From NCBI GenBank assembly GCA_963576565.1, contig OY755038.1, forward strand, positions 178,056,438-178,120,437: a DNA stretch of 64,000 nt. The letters run 5' to 3'. The position numbers and the translations under genes are program-made. The notes below the pieces were generated by a model. It was not told the origin of the DNA. It made no database searches and saw only the letters and a program-made list of their open reading frames with translations. Positions 42,997-54,340 of this stretch are shown here, one piece after another (the stretch's first letter is position 1; the number at the start of each line of letters is the position of its first letter). This DNA is from Aspidapion aeneum. Its lineage: Eukaryota > Arthropoda > Insecta > Coleoptera > Brentidae.

Positions 42997-43705
42997 AGCT
43001 TACACTACTACTATAATATAGTAGTGTGAGCTATGGTGGTTGCTCCGATTTCAAAAATTTTTATATACCTTTGCGTTTCAGATGATTTTGAAACTTTTTT
43101 GTCTCGCCGTCTGTCTGTCTGTCTGTATATCTGTCTGTCTGTCTGTATGTATGTCTGTAACGACCAACCCGCATAACTCAAAAACCGCTTGTCCGATTTA
43201 AATAAAATTTGGTACCTAGGCTGGGTCTTGGGCCGTGGTGGTCACATTTAAAAATGAACGAAATCCACCGAACGCAAGCCAAATAAAAGGGTGGGGGTAG
43301 ATTTCTAAAATGAGAGTTTATGTGAAAATATGGCGTGTGTGATATCCAACGAAAGGTAATTAAGTCTGGAGTTAAACAAAATGAATTTTGAGTTATTAAA
43401 AAAAAAGGGTGGGGGTAGATGTCAAAAATTAGAGTTTAAGTGAAAATATGGCGTGTGTGATATCAAACGAAAGGTAAATGAGTCTGGAGTTAAACAAAAT
43501 ACATTTTAGTTTTTAAAAAAAGGGTGGGGGTTGATTTTAAAAATTAGAGTTTAAGTCAAAACATGGCTTTTGTGGTATCAGACGAAAGGTAGTTGAGGCT
43601 GGATTGAACAAAATATATTTCAGTTTTTAGTTATATTAGCTCACACGTACACTATAACTATAGTACCTAGTGTGAGCTTAGGTGCCCATAGATTGGCAGA
43701 GTATT
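42997..43705 (+). mobile_element. non-autonomous Helentron-like element (HINE), copy 1
   Basis: 709 bp. A 5' hairpin (TTACACTACTACTATAATATAGTAGTGTGAGC) is followed by a TCTG/TATG microsatellite (about 43109-43160), the word CTTGTCCGATTTAAATAAAATTTGG, and three ~115 bp tandem repeats (AAGGGTGGGGGTAGAT...). A 3' hairpin (AGCTCACACGTACACTATAACT...GTGTGAGCT) precedes a short tail ending GGCAGAGTATT. This layout (subterminal inverted repeats, microsatellite, internal minisatellite, 3' hairpin) is that of Helentron-associated or DINE-like elements. There is no coding capacity. Copy 2 is at 59197-59945. Confidence 0.7.
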
Positions 43706-43752
43706 TTTTCTAGCAAATAGTGATTATTGACGCACCATATCTATATAAATTG

Positions 43753-43753
<1 letters not shown>

Positions 43754-43783
<30 letters not shown>
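43754..43783. repeat. (TA)n microsatellite, probable LINE tail
   Basis: About 14 TA units directly after the 3' end of the RTE-type ORF (minus strand). Short simple-repeat tails are typical of RTE elements. Confidence 0.8.
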
Positions 43784-43787
<4 letters not shown>

Positions 43788-43792
43788 CGGTT

Positions 43793-46399
43793 TCACAACG
43801 TTCTACGTCTTCCGATACCCAATCTCCACTCGTTTCTGTTTGCCCATAATTCATCATCTAGGCCTCTTATTCTTATTTCACTGTCTATTCCTTCTCTCCA
43901 GCTTCTCCTTGGCCGTCCTCGTTTTCTTCGGCCAGTTGGTTTCCATTGTAGTATTTGTTTAGGTAGTCTTTCGTCATTCATTCTTTGTACATGTCCGTAC
44001 CACACCAGTTGTTTTGTTCTTATATCATCCACTAAAGTATGTTCACCTACTGTCATAATTTCTCTTATTCTTTGATTTGTAACTCTTTCTCTTTTTGATT
44101 TCCCTGCTGCTCTTCTCCAATAGTCCATCTCCGTAGCGGAAAGCATTTTTTCTGTTCTATCCTTGATTGGCCATACTTCTGAGCCGTATGTAATAATACT
44201 TTTTATAATGGTGTTATATATAAGCTTTTTGTTATGTTTTGATATACTTTGGTCCCAAATTATTCCATTTAATAAAGTTATTGCTTTTCTTCCTTGTACG
44301 TTTCGATCTTTTATAGCTTTGTCTAGTGTTCCGTTAGCTGTAATTTTTAGACCTAAGTATTTATACTCATCACAGGAGTGAATTCGCTGCCCGGTATTTA
44401 AGATTAGATCCTGTTTCATTCCACCGATACACATATACTCTGTCTTATTGAGATTAACCTCTAGTCCCCACTTATTGTACTCTTCTATTAGTTTTCGTGT
44501 CATATATTCGAGTTCATAATCCTGAGCCACTACTATCTGATCATCGGCGAAACATAAAGTATACAAGGTGGTTTCGTCCAACGGAATTCCCATGTTTTGG
44601 CATTTTCTCTTCCATACTTTAAGGACTTGTTCCAAGTATATCTTGAAGAGCGTAGGCGAGATACAGCAACCTTGTTTAAGACCTTTATTTACTTGAAAGC
44701 CTTTGGTTAGTTTTGCTTTTATTTTAACTTTTGCCTTACTATTGCGGTATAACTCTTGGATGGCCTTAATTAGTTGTACGCTTATGTTTGTGTTTTCCAA
44801 CGCTTTCCAAAGTAGATTTAGTGGTATACTATCATATGCCTTCTGCAAATCCACGTAAAGCAGATGCAGCTCTTGACCGTATGCCATTTTCTTTTCAATA
44901 ACTTGGGTTATACAAAAGAGATGATCTGAAGTCGATCTACCCGCCCTGAAACCAGCTTGTTCTTCTGCCTCCATGTCTTTATATTCGCTCTCTACTTTAT
45001 TTCTTATTATTTTACCGTATATTCTGCTTAGCGTACTAGTCACAGATATACCTCTATAATTGTCACATATATCTTTCCTTCCTTTTTTGTGTATTGTGGA
45101 TATATATGACGTTTTCCACTCAGTTGGGACTACAGTTCCATTTAAATATTTTTGGAAAAGATTCCGTAATCTCCAAAACAGTTCTTCCGTGCCATATTTA
45201 ATAAGTTCGGCTGGGATATTTCCGGGTCCGGCAGATTTACCGCTTTTTAAGGTTGTGCACACGTTTTTGACCTCAGAGATTGTGAGGGGTACTGGAGATC
45301 CCATCGTTCTAATTATATTGTCTCTTGCGTCTTCCTTGAATTCTGCTCTATCTTCAGTTAAAAGTTTTTTAAAATGCTCATCCCATTCTTTGTCTGGTAT
45401 TGGTGAAATGATATCTCTGCATGTTTCTTTTTTAATCGATCTTATAGTTTTCCAGCTTTCGGTACTTCTCCTACCTCCTAAGTAAGAATCTATTTTCTGA
45501 CACTTTTGCGTCCACGAATGATTTTTCTTATCACTGATCATTCTTCTCACCTTTGAATGCGCGATTTTGTATTCTTGTCTGCTTCTATCTGTCTTTTGGG
45601 ATAAGTAGGTGTGATATAATTTCCTTTTTTCCTCTATTTCTCTCTCAATCTCAGCATCCCACCAGTATGGTTTTCTTCTTTTAGAAGTTTCTTCCACTAA
45701 TCCTAGTGCTTCTTTTGCAGCTTGGTGGATGCTTAATGTAATACATTCGTATTCCTCATCTGGGGTTTCACCTGAACTTGTATTAAGTTTTTCGTTCAGT
45801 CTCTTTTTGTATAAGTTTTTTACGCTGTCATGTTCTAGGCTTAGTAGATTATATTTACAGTGATCAATTTCTTCAATCACTGTATCATCAAGATGTTGTT
45901 GATGCAGGCTTCGGCCTTGATAAGGAAAGAGAATTTTGGACTCCAGAAAATAGTGATCACTTCCGCATGTTGATCCACGCTTTGTTCTGACATCTTGAAT
46001 TTTTAGTTTTGTCTTTTGTTTAGTGATAAGATAATCAATGACGGATTTCAGGTTTTGTGAGGGTTTGGTCCAGGTATATTTGTGTATTTCCTTATGTTGA
46101 AAAAAACCGTTTTGGATTTTTAGGTTTAATTGCTCACATACTGTAATTAGCCGGTTTCCATTGTCATTAACAAGATTTTCTCCATATTGGCCAACTGTCA
46201 GATCATTAACTCTGTTACCGGTTCTACTATTTAAATCTCCCAATATGACAATTTCTCTAGATGCACTTACTGCTGATATTTCATTGTGTATTTCTTCAAA
46301 AAAATTGTCTTTCACGGCTACATTTGCATCGTCGTTATACGCATAGATTCCAAAAATCGTAAGTCTCATTCCTTTTATTGTTATATTCATTTTGTTCAA
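43793..46399 (-). CDS. RTE-type LINE ORF: endonuclease (partial) and reverse transcriptase, 868 aa
   Basis: One uninterrupted frame. The N-terminal ~160 residues are the second part of an AP-type endonuclease (VILGDLNSRTG, VIDYLI, and GSDHYF with the catalytic SDH). The reverse transcriptase follows: AGFRAGRSTSDHLF, LLYVDLQKAYDSIP, LKQGCCISPTLF, and the catalytic LCFADDQIVV. Then comes the C-terminal region ending with WYGHVQRMNDERLPKQ and a GRRKRGRPRRSW basic patch seen in RTE-like proteins. The first catalytic residues of the endonuclease are missing, so the copy is 5'-truncated at about 46400. The open 2.6 kb frame implies recent insertion. The minus-strand 3' end is followed by the (TA)n tail. 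Confidence 0.9.
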   Translation of the reverse strand: MNKMNITIKGMRLTIFGIYAYNDDANVAVKDNFFEEIHNEISAVSASREIVILGDLNSRTGNRVNDLTVGQYGENLVNDNGNRLITVCEQLNLKIQNGFFQHKEIHKYTWTKPSQNLKSVIDYLITKQKTKLKIQDVRTKRGSTCGSDHYFLESKILFPYQGRSLHQQHLDDTVIEEIDHCKYNLLSLEHDSVKNLYKKRLNEKLNTSSGETPDEEYECITLSIHQAAKEALGLVEETSKRRKPYWWDAEIEREIEEKRKLYHTYLSQKTDRSRQEYKIAHSKVRRMISDKKNHSWTQKCQKIDSYLGGRRSTESWKTIRSIKKETCRDIISPIPDKEWDEHFKKLLTEDRAEFKEDARDNIIRTMGSPVPLTISEVKNVCTTLKSGKSAGPGNIPAELIKYGTEELFWRLRNLFQKYLNGTVVPTEWKTSYISTIHKKGRKDICDNYRGISVTSTLSRIYGKIIRNKVESEYKDMEAEEQAGFRAGRSTSDHLFCITQVIEKKMAYGQELHLLYVDLQKAYDSIPLNLLWKALENTNISVQLIKAIQELYRNSKAKVKIKAKLTKGFQVNKGLKQGCCISPTLFKIYLEQVLKVWKRKCQNMGIPLDETTLYTLCFADDQIVVAQDYELEYMTRKLIEEYNKWGLEVNLNKTEYMCIGGMKQDLILNTGQRIHSCDEYKYLGLKITANGTLDKAIKDRNVQGRKAITLLNGIIWDQSISKHNKKLIYNTIIKSIITYGSEVWPIKDRTEKMLSATEMDYWRRAAGKSKRERVTNQRIREIMTVGEHTLVDDIRTKQLVWYGHVQRMNDERLPKQILQWKPTGRRKRGRPRRSWREGIDSEIRIRGLDDELWANRNEWRLGIGRRRTL

Positions 46400-46844
46400 A
46401 TTGTATTTGTAAAATTAATATGGTAATATCAAATATATATCTATATCAAAGCTATAGGGTATAAAATTATACAGTATGTTTAAATATTGTGGGCAGAAAT
46501 TTGCTTAACAAGTGGTTCTTTTAGTAATGTTACGTTAACCGAAAACTTTTTTCTGTAGGTAAGTTTTGCTTATCTTAAAAGATATGTAACATCGATCATA
46601 ATAAAGTTAAAATGCACAGTATACAGGGTAGAATATGAAACATATATTTTGCAGAGGAGTAAAATACCCTTATTTGAATAGATAGAAAAAAATCGTACTA
46701 GAAAAGGTTGTTTAGAACTTAGGTTGTTCAGCAGTTGTGTTCAGATACTTTTTAGCCTTCCTTTTTTAGAAGTTTTTTTATTCTGCATAATAAACATATT
46801 ATTGCAAATGTATTTTGTTTTGGTGATATTTCGTGTTATTTTTA
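46400..46844. other. no gene recognised
   Basis: AT-rich, no credible reading frame. Confidence 0.5.
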
Positions 46845-47164
46845 CCTTCCTAGCCCGCGTAGGAATGGCTAGAGAATGTCTTATTATCGACGAAATTATT
46901 CTTTGGGATAACGCCAAAAATGTGTTAGTTGGATGTATTTTGACCTATCCTAGCAATATCGTTGTGATGTCTGTCCGTGTGTATATTATTCTGTCAATAA
47001 CACGATATCTCTTAAACCGCTGAACCGATTTTGATAAAATTTTCAGGTAAAGTAGTGTTCAACGCTCTTACGAGCTGATTAGATTTTGTTCTATTCTATA
47101 ATCTGTTTTCAAGGCTAATATATTATCATGGCTTCACTTGAAGCGTGTTAATACGCTAGGAAGG
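46845..47164 (+). mobile_element. short non-autonomous repeat, family of 12038-15535
   Basis: It begins CCTTCCTAGCCCGCG and reaches GCTAGGAAGG, so 10 bp end inversions are present. It contains the GTCTGTCCGTGTG stretch and AAACCGCTGAACCGATTTTG. It is closely similar to the interrupted copy at 12038 and 15284. Similarity to that copy continues ~30 bp past 47164 (ATGCATCCATTTATT), so the true end may lie further right. Confidence 0.7.
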
Positions 47165-47285
47165 TGTCAGATCCGTCATGCATCCATTTATTGCTATTTG
47201 TATATGATCTGTTTATTTTTTTTTGTCAAAATTAACTTTTTTAGTATGTAGAATCACAGAAAAAACTATGTTGATATTATTCTTT

Positions 47286-47445
47286 GGGACAATTTTTAAA
47301 TTACGTCACGCTCAAGGGGGGTTTAGTTTTATATTATACGCAATGTTTTTTTTTAATGTATTTTTTTTCTGGACAATGAGTTACACAGGGAAGATAAGGG
47401 TTGGAAATCCTGAATTTTTGCGTTACGTAATTTAAGAACGTTCCC
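47286..47445. repeat. small MITE with PIF/Harbinger-like ends
   Basis: GGGAC...TTTTTAAATTACGTCACGC at the left and GCGTTACGTAATTTAAGAACGTTCCC at the right are diverged inverses, of the same type as the ends of the 12222-15280 element. It is 160 bp, and the duplication cannot be read. Confidence 0.6.
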
Positions 47446-47660
47446 TATGCTATAGATAACAAAAAAAATGGTTGAATCTTGTGCAGATGTAATTTGTACC
47501 TTTAGAAGAGTTAAGAAAGTCAAACTAAAGTTTTAGAAGTATGTATTGTTTGAGGCCATTTTAAAACCATCTGGTTTGATTAATTTTTTATTTAGCAGGG
47601 TGACCATACCTCCGGATAAAGCCGGCTTTTTTATTACAAGCTTTTATTTAACTTCACCTG

Positions 47661-47692
47661 TATGTATGTATGTATGTATGTATATATGTAAT
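47661..47692. repeat. (TGTA)n microsatellite
   Basis: About six TGTA/TATG units, just before the 270 bp satellite. Confidence 0.8.
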
Positions 47693-47728
47693 CAAATCTT
47701 GCAACTCATTTTTGAAGAACTCTTAGCT

Positions 47729-48520
47729 CCGATGACAATACAATAATATGGTTTCATCGGGTACCTACCACACCCCTAACGTGAGGGATGGAGAGGGGGT
47801 AAAACTTTAGTTTGTCCGATTGCAACCAAAATTGGTATCTAGGGGTTTTCGAGGATGAGAATTACGAATTTTTAACCAGATTACAAAAATTCAATATGGC
47901 GGATTCAAAATGGACGATTTAATGTCAAGTTTTTCTGATTACTTTCAACTGACTTCCACGTATCCGATTGACTTCAAATTTCGCACACCGTTATAATTCC
48001 GATGACAATCCAATAATGTGGTATCACTGACTAACTACCTCACCCCTAACCTGGAGGGCGGAGAGGGGGTAAAATTTGAGTTTGTTGGATTTCCACCAAA
48101 ATTGGTATCTGGGGGTTTTTGAGGATGAGGATTACGAATTTTTGATCAGATTACAAAAATTCAATATGACGGATTCAAAATGGACGATTTAATGTCAAGT
48201 TTTTCTGATTACTTTCAACTGACTTCCACGTATCGGATTGACTTCAAATTTCGCATACCGTTATAATTCCGATGACAATCCAATAATGTGGTATCACTGT
48301 CTGCCTAGCTCTCCCCTAACGTGGAAGGCGGAGAGGGGGTAAAATTTTAGTTTGTCGGATTTCTACCAATATTGGTATCTGGGGGTTTTTGAGGATGAGG
48401 ATTACGAATTTTTGATCAGATGACAAAAATTCAATATGTCGGATTCAAAATGGTCGATTTAATGACGAGTTTTTCTGATTACTTTCAACTGACTTCCAGG
48501 TAGGTATCTAATTGATTTCA
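47729..48520. repeat. 270 bp satellite, three units
   Basis: Units start at CCGATGACAAT at 47729, 47999 and 48269, exactly 270 bases apart. The third is slightly shortened at its end. Each has GGAGAGGGGGTAAAA, CCAAAATTGGTATCT and AATTCAATATG(G/A/T)CGGATTCAAAATGG words. Units differ by several percent. No reading frame is conserved. Confidence 0.9.
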
Positions 48521-48704
48521 AAATTTACATGCTTACCCACTAAAAAGGGGGGGGGGAGCGTAGAAGAGGTAAGGCTTTAGTTTGTTCGATCTTGACCAAA
48601 ATTAATGAATCCTGGCGTATAATGATCTTAATAATAACGAACCCTCCAATATCGATGCGCTAGCTGAAATGCATAGACTTAAACAAATCTAAAAATTAAA
48701 AAAT
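48521..48704. other. no gene recognised
   Basis: Short AT-rich spacer with a G9-type run near 48547-48556. Confidence 0.5.
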
Positions 48705-49225
48705 AAATTTAGAAAAAAGAACTTTTTGAAAACAAGCTTTTATAAAATGGACTAAAAAGCATAAAATAACTTTTTGAGTGTTCTGATATTATAATAATAA
48801 AAGCGATGGGCGTATTTAATATTAGTTAATTGCCTTTCCATGCGCATTTGGTGGATCGTCCACAACCGATGATGGGCCGACTCTTCTTTTTCAATGTGAC
48901 AAAATAAATCGACACACTGTCGGTCGCCGATGATCTGCCTATTATGAAGCAGGCGTAATAATGCCCATCCATATCAGAAAAATGTAAGGGTAGATTAAGT
49001 AGGGTTTGGTTGGGTTAAATTGTCTACCCTTACATTTCTCTGCTATAATATAATGAATTTGGATTTTCACTAAACTTCGAGTTAGCTAAAACAAAAACGG
49101 GTAAATTTCCTTTAATACGCCCATCGTTTTATTATTATGATATCAGAACACTCAAAAAGTTATTTTATGCTTTTTAGTCCATTTTATAAAAGCTTGTTTT
49201 CAAAAAGTTTTTTTTTTCTAAATTT
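48705..49225. repeat. MITE with ~130 bp inverted arms
   Basis: The left arm (AAATTTAGAAAAAAGAACTT...GCGATGGGCGTATTTAA) is the inverse of the right arm (TTAATACGCCCATCG...CTAAATTT). The middle has a small hairpin (TGTAAGGGTAGA/TCTACCCTTACA, about 48988-49042). No coding capacity. Confidence 0.8.
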
Positions 49226-50322
49226 GTTTTCGTCCAGGTTCTTGCCGACTCAAGAGACCTTTTATTTTTAATTATTCATTTGCGCAATTCAGGCCCCCCA
49301 AGCTTAAAGTTGCCCCCACCGCATACTTACTTTTTTCCTCGAAAATTTTTTTTCCGAAAAGTACCGAGGGTCATTTACATCATCATTTTAATTAAAAATA
49401 TATTTGTTTTTATAAACAACTAAAAAACTCGAAAACGCGATGGTTGATTGTTTTTTTGTTTTGACCATTTTAAAGAGCGTCAAAAGTTCTCCTAGTTTGC
49501 CAATGAATTTTTATTTATCTTTAATAATAACAAAGTGGGCAATGGTGGACAATTAACTTGGAACACCCTGTATATATACTAGAGCGAAAATATGTGTAGC
49601 TCATATACAAAATATTCCAATACTCCCGGTTACCTATTTACGCAATAAGTGGGTTTTGATTATCACACTAAAGGATGACAATACGAAAATTGCATAAGTG
49701 TGTCCTTTACACGTACACGAAAATGGTCTGCCTTCCAAAGTCGATCGACACGCCTTAGCGAATCAGAGCCGTATCTAGGTATGAGGTACGAGCATGGCCT
49801 TCAAAGGGCGCAAAACTTGAAGAATAGTTTTTTAATTATAATGTTTTAAAAATTCCATAAAGAATATAAAAAAGTTTATAGAATTAAATTTATTGTAATT
49901 ATTAGATTCAACATTTTATATTACGCTACAGATACACTATTCTTCAAAATGGTGCTGTATTAGTTTACAATAGGAGTGCTAAAACTCAAACAATTAATTT
50001 TACGATTTTCTATATAATCTAATAACAGTGTAAAAAATTCTACCATGAGAGCAGAAAATAATAAAATATGTAGGCATTTGTAAATGGCCGAACAACGCGT
50101 TAGTGGTTAGTGGTTTAACCAGCAATCAAGTGCAGAAATGTTACTTTACGCACGTTTTAGGTAGATAGGTATATTATTTTTCTACAGGCGTGAAAAATAA
50201 AACTACTGCTTGTAGTAAATATCTCTCTGAAAAATTAATAAATAATATTGTTTTGTATCATCATGCATTTTGTGATAAAAATCACTAAAAACACCAACTT
50301 GACAAAATTTAATACAAAGAAA
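49226..50322. other. no gene recognised
   Basis: It contains a mariner-like end word (GGAACACCCTGTATATA, about 49560) without a partner, and a segment near 50085 (GGCCGAACAACGCG) that recurs near 51137. No reading frame is credible. Confidence 0.5.
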
Positions 50323-50463
50323 TCTCCCCCTTGGTACACTAAGGGCGTAAGTCACATTCATTAAACACGTAGCTTTCCCACTTATTGTATGTACCAAACA
50401 ATAAGGACGTCAGTTGCGTGTGTAATGAATGGGAATTACGCCTTTAGAGCACCAAAGGGGAGA
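50323..50463. repeat. palindromic MITE, ~141 bp
   Basis: TCTCCCCCTTGGTACACTAA...CATTCATTA at the left pairs with TAATGAATG...TAGAGCACCAAAGGGGAGA at the right, with some mismatches. Confidence 0.7.
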
Positions 50464-52284
50464 AAATGACGCTCAAAATGACAACCGGTAACGACAACAA
50501 AGTTTATATGTCGTGTCACATCATGTCATTCTCACTGTTGATACATGGGGACTAACGTAATTTGGAATAAGGATACTAAAACTAACACAAGAGCGGTACA
50601 GTTACCTTTTTATTAGTTTAACAAATAATTGCTAATATCTTAGAAACTATGGCTATAAACTACGGAATATCGGGTATTTTTGGAGACTATATTCCAAGCC
50701 TAATCTATTAATTAAATAATATAAGGAGCATCCAATTTACAAAAACTATAAATTATAGCGCCTGTCAAATATGGTAAGCATCAGGAATAAAGTCAAGACG
50801 CAATTCAAAAGTAAAAATTTTGCGAATTCGAACACAATTTCTTTTATATTTCTATATCAATTATTATGGCAAAATCATCTTTTCGCAAAATGATTTAAAC
50901 ATATTATATAGTTTCTCTTTATTTTAAAATTATAGCAGACTTCTGATAAATTTAAATATTAAAGAGATTTGTAAACTACAACTATAATAATTTAATAATA
51001 AACTATTTAATTATTGTGTCAGTTACTCCCTAAAAACTAACTTCTTGCGCGCAGAAAAGTGGAGTTTTCCACATCCTAGTATAAAATAGTAAATTTAACA
51101 AGTGCAAAAATATTACTTTGCCGCATGTAATTTCAGATGGCCGAACAACGCGCTTAGATGGCCGGGCCAGCAATTAAGTGAAACAAAATTTATTTATATT
51201 AAATTTTGACAACGTATATCGTTTTGTCTGACACGTTTGTTTTTATAATTTTTTGTCATGGTGTTTTTTTTCGCACTAGTGCGGAATAGGTTCATTTCCT
51301 CAAAAAAGTATATTTATAGTTTTCCTCGGGCGTGACGAGAGCGGAAACCGGCTCTGGAGGCGAAATGAAAGCGCAAGGCACAGTGGTCTAAATCACAGAA
51401 AATTCAAGTTTTAAAAGGTAAAGTGCTATTGTGAGATATCAATATGATAAAGCAGTATTTTATTTGTTTATCCAAAAAGGGCCTAAAAATCACTTGCACA
51501 TGTAAGTATTGTTTTAGTTTAAAGAGTTGTTAAAAGCAAAGGATAAAAAAATAATTAAAGCATTGGCGCACCTAGAAAGGGGGCTCGGGGTCCGGCCTCC
51601 TCTAAGCCTAAGGATTCTTAGATATTTTCCACATATTTTCATAAATAGAAAAATAAAATAGCATACAGTACAGTATCATGGGCTTTCGCTCTACACCACA
51701 AGACATATTCCTGGTAACGACACCAATTAAAGCAAACTAAAAAATCAAAATGGTTTCCAAGAGCTCCTGTTATTCGAACAGCTTGGACACGTTTTTGTGG
51801 TTTAAATGAAACGGTTGACGTGGTAACGCGAGCTAACAGTTTAAATTGATATAAAAATCAAGAAATGCAATGTGTCAAGCAAAATTCTATTGTTGATATA
51901 TTTGACGTTTAGAAAAAGCTACGAAGGTCGCTCTATTATTTAAAAAAATGCAATTTTTTTAATAATTATTAAAACGTCATAAAATGTTTAAAAAAAAATA
52001 CATTAAATAACATAAAAAACCTGATATTAAAACATTTAAAAATTGCGGTTTAAAAAGACAATTCCACGAATAAAAATTCGTGCGGGAATGGAATTTGCTG
52101 GTTTCGGTGTGCGACATTCTAATTCTCGCAGCAAATGAGGGCAAGAACTACGTACTTCTCGCACGAAAGTAGAAAAAACTTTTAGAAGTCGAATAAGGCA
52201 TTAACATTTTTAAAAATTATTTTTTCCAACCATTTCTTTTTTAAAATTTTTATGATATAAGAAGTGAAACCAAAATAGGTTTGG
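50464..52284. other. no gene recognised
   Basis: AT-rich. It holds the second copy of the GGCCGAACAACGCG word (near 51137) and nothing coding. Confidence 0.5.
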
Positions 52285-52652
52285 AACAGTCACGTGATAT
52301 GTGTTTATTTTTTAATATAATTTTTTTGTGACAAGTTTATTTATTACTCTGTCTTCGTCATTTTTTTCTTCGACTTGTATATCTCAGAAATCTTACCACG
52401 GCTTTCGCAGGCTGAAATAAGCTTTCAATGCTAAGCAAGAAGCACAAACAAACCACACCTCTGCCATAATCTGCCACAAACCTACATTGGTTTCACTCTT
52501 TCCAGTCACCCCGTTTTTAACTTAAGGCATGCGCAAACACACTATTTGTCCCGATAAGCCTAGGCAGTCCATGTAAAACATAGATTTGTGCACACTCGAC
52601 ACATTGAAAGTTATCGTTACTTGTTTAGAAACTTTAAAAAATAGTTGTGGTA

Positions 52653-53119
52653 TGTTAGCCCTTAGAAAAACGATAACTGCAATGGACTGTAAATATTTTA
52701 ATTAATGAAAGCGCGAACAAACATAAATATATTGATATGAAATTACGAAATAATCAAACGTCCATAGGTTAATTGTTGGTGCCACACAACGGCAATCAAA
52801 AACAAGGCACTCATCAGTTTGCAGCCAATTTCTCCACGTTCCAAGGAGCCCCTTTCTGGATCTAATGATGACACCACGTAGCTGAAGGGCTGAAGTTTCT
52901 AGTTCTATGCTTCAGTACACCAAAATCGAGTACTTTTAAATGTAGAAATATGAAATAGTTGGAGAAAGAAATTAACACGCCATTTTCTCGAGGCGGTTGA
53001 CAAGGATCTCCCTGATTGTTGGTGCGCATGTCCAAATGCGCGAAATGCACTCTGTCCTTCATCCAATTGTGTGGTTTTAAAAATTTAAAAACAAGCGCGA
53101 AATTTAGCGGGAGCTAACA
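52653..53119 (-). repeat. extra BEL LTR (from the tandem duplication)
   Basis: 467 bp, TGTTAGCCCTTAG...GGAGCTAACA. It is not a solo LTR from a separate insertion, because the element's internal 3' end and the same flank are attached to it. Confidence 0.85.
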
Positions 53120-53644
53120 TAACTGCCCTCCAAAACACACAATTTTAGAATCTCAGATATAGATATAAGAAAAATGATCGACCGATAAATATAAATGAAT
53201 GAAAACAGATAAGTATCGTAAGTTTATTTAGAGATAACGAAATCAGAAACAGTCACGTGATATGTGTTTATTTTTTAATATAATTTTTTTGTGACAAGTT
53301 TATTTATTACTCTGTCTTTGTCATTTTTTTCTTCGACTTGTATATCTCAGAAATCTTACCACGGCTTTCGCAGGCTGAAATAAGCTTTCAATGCTAAGCA
53401 AGAAGCACAAACAAACCACACCTCTGCCATAATCTGCCACAAACCTACATTGGTTTCACTCTTTCCAATCACCCTGTTTTTAACTTAAGGCATGCGCAAA
53501 CACACTATTTGTCCCGATAAGCCTAGGCAGTCCATGTAAAAGATAGATTTGTGCACACTCGATATTTCTTTTCTATATAAACTTTGCATCACACATTGAA
53601 AGTTATCGTTACTTGTTTAGAAACTTTAAAAAATATTTGTGGTA

Positions 53645-54115
53645 TGTTAGCCCGCGGTTAGAAAAACGATAACTGCAATGGACTGTAAATATTTTAATTA
53701 ATGAAAGCGCGAACAAACATAAATATATTGATATGAAATTACGGAATAATCAAAGGTCCATAGGTTAATTGTGGGTACCACACAACGGCAATCAGAGACA
53801 AAGCACTCACCAGTTTGCAGCCAATTTCTCCACGTTCCAAGGGGCCCCTTTCTGGATCTAATGATGGCACAACGTAGCTGAAGGGCTGAAGTTTCTAGTT
53901 CTATGCTTCAGTACACCAAAATCGAGCACTTTTAAATGTAGAAATATGAAATAGTTGGAGAAAGAAATTAACACGCCATTTTCTCGAGGCGGTTGACAAG
54001 GATCTCCCTGATTGTTGGTGCGCTTGTCCAAATGCGCGAAATGCACTCTGTCCTTCATCCAATTGTGTGGTTTTAAAAATTTAAAAACAACCGCGAAATT
54101 TAGCGGGAGCTAACA
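53645..54115 (-). repeat. BEL 3' LTR (copy 2)
   Basis: 471 bp. The adjacent purine tract (minus strand GTTTTGGAGGGCAG, about 54117-54130) primes plus-strand synthesis. Confidence 0.9.
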
Positions 54116-54340
54116 TAACTGCCCTCCAAAACACACAATTTTAAAATCTCAGATATAGATATAAGGAAAATGATCGACCGATAAATATAAATGAATGAAA
54201 ACAGATAAGTATCGTAAGTTTATTTAGAGATAACGAAATCCCGAAAAAGGCAAAACAAACAAACAAAAATTCAAAAAAAATAAAAATAAAGAAAAACCTA
54301 TTGTAATACCCGGTAATAGGTAGAAAAATTAAAATTACTT

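Larger units (their letters stand above)
52285..54240. repeat. tandem duplication of flank + BEL 3' LTR + internal end (~963 bp unit)
   Basis: Unit A is 52285-53247 and unit B is 53248-54240. Both run AACAGTCACGTGATATGTG (flank), then the LTR, then ~125 bases of the BEL internal 3' end up to AGATAACGAAATC. They differ by a few percent, and unit B has an extra ~31 bp before the LTR. The A/B junction reads AAATCAG|AAACAGTCACG. Confidence 0.88.

Noticed and set aside
45060..45485. 141-codon plus-strand frame
   Set aside because: Antisense shadow of the RTE-type LINE ORF.
52653..53119. Independent solo LTR
   Set aside because: The same host flank and the BEL internal 3' end accompany it, so it came from tandem duplication.
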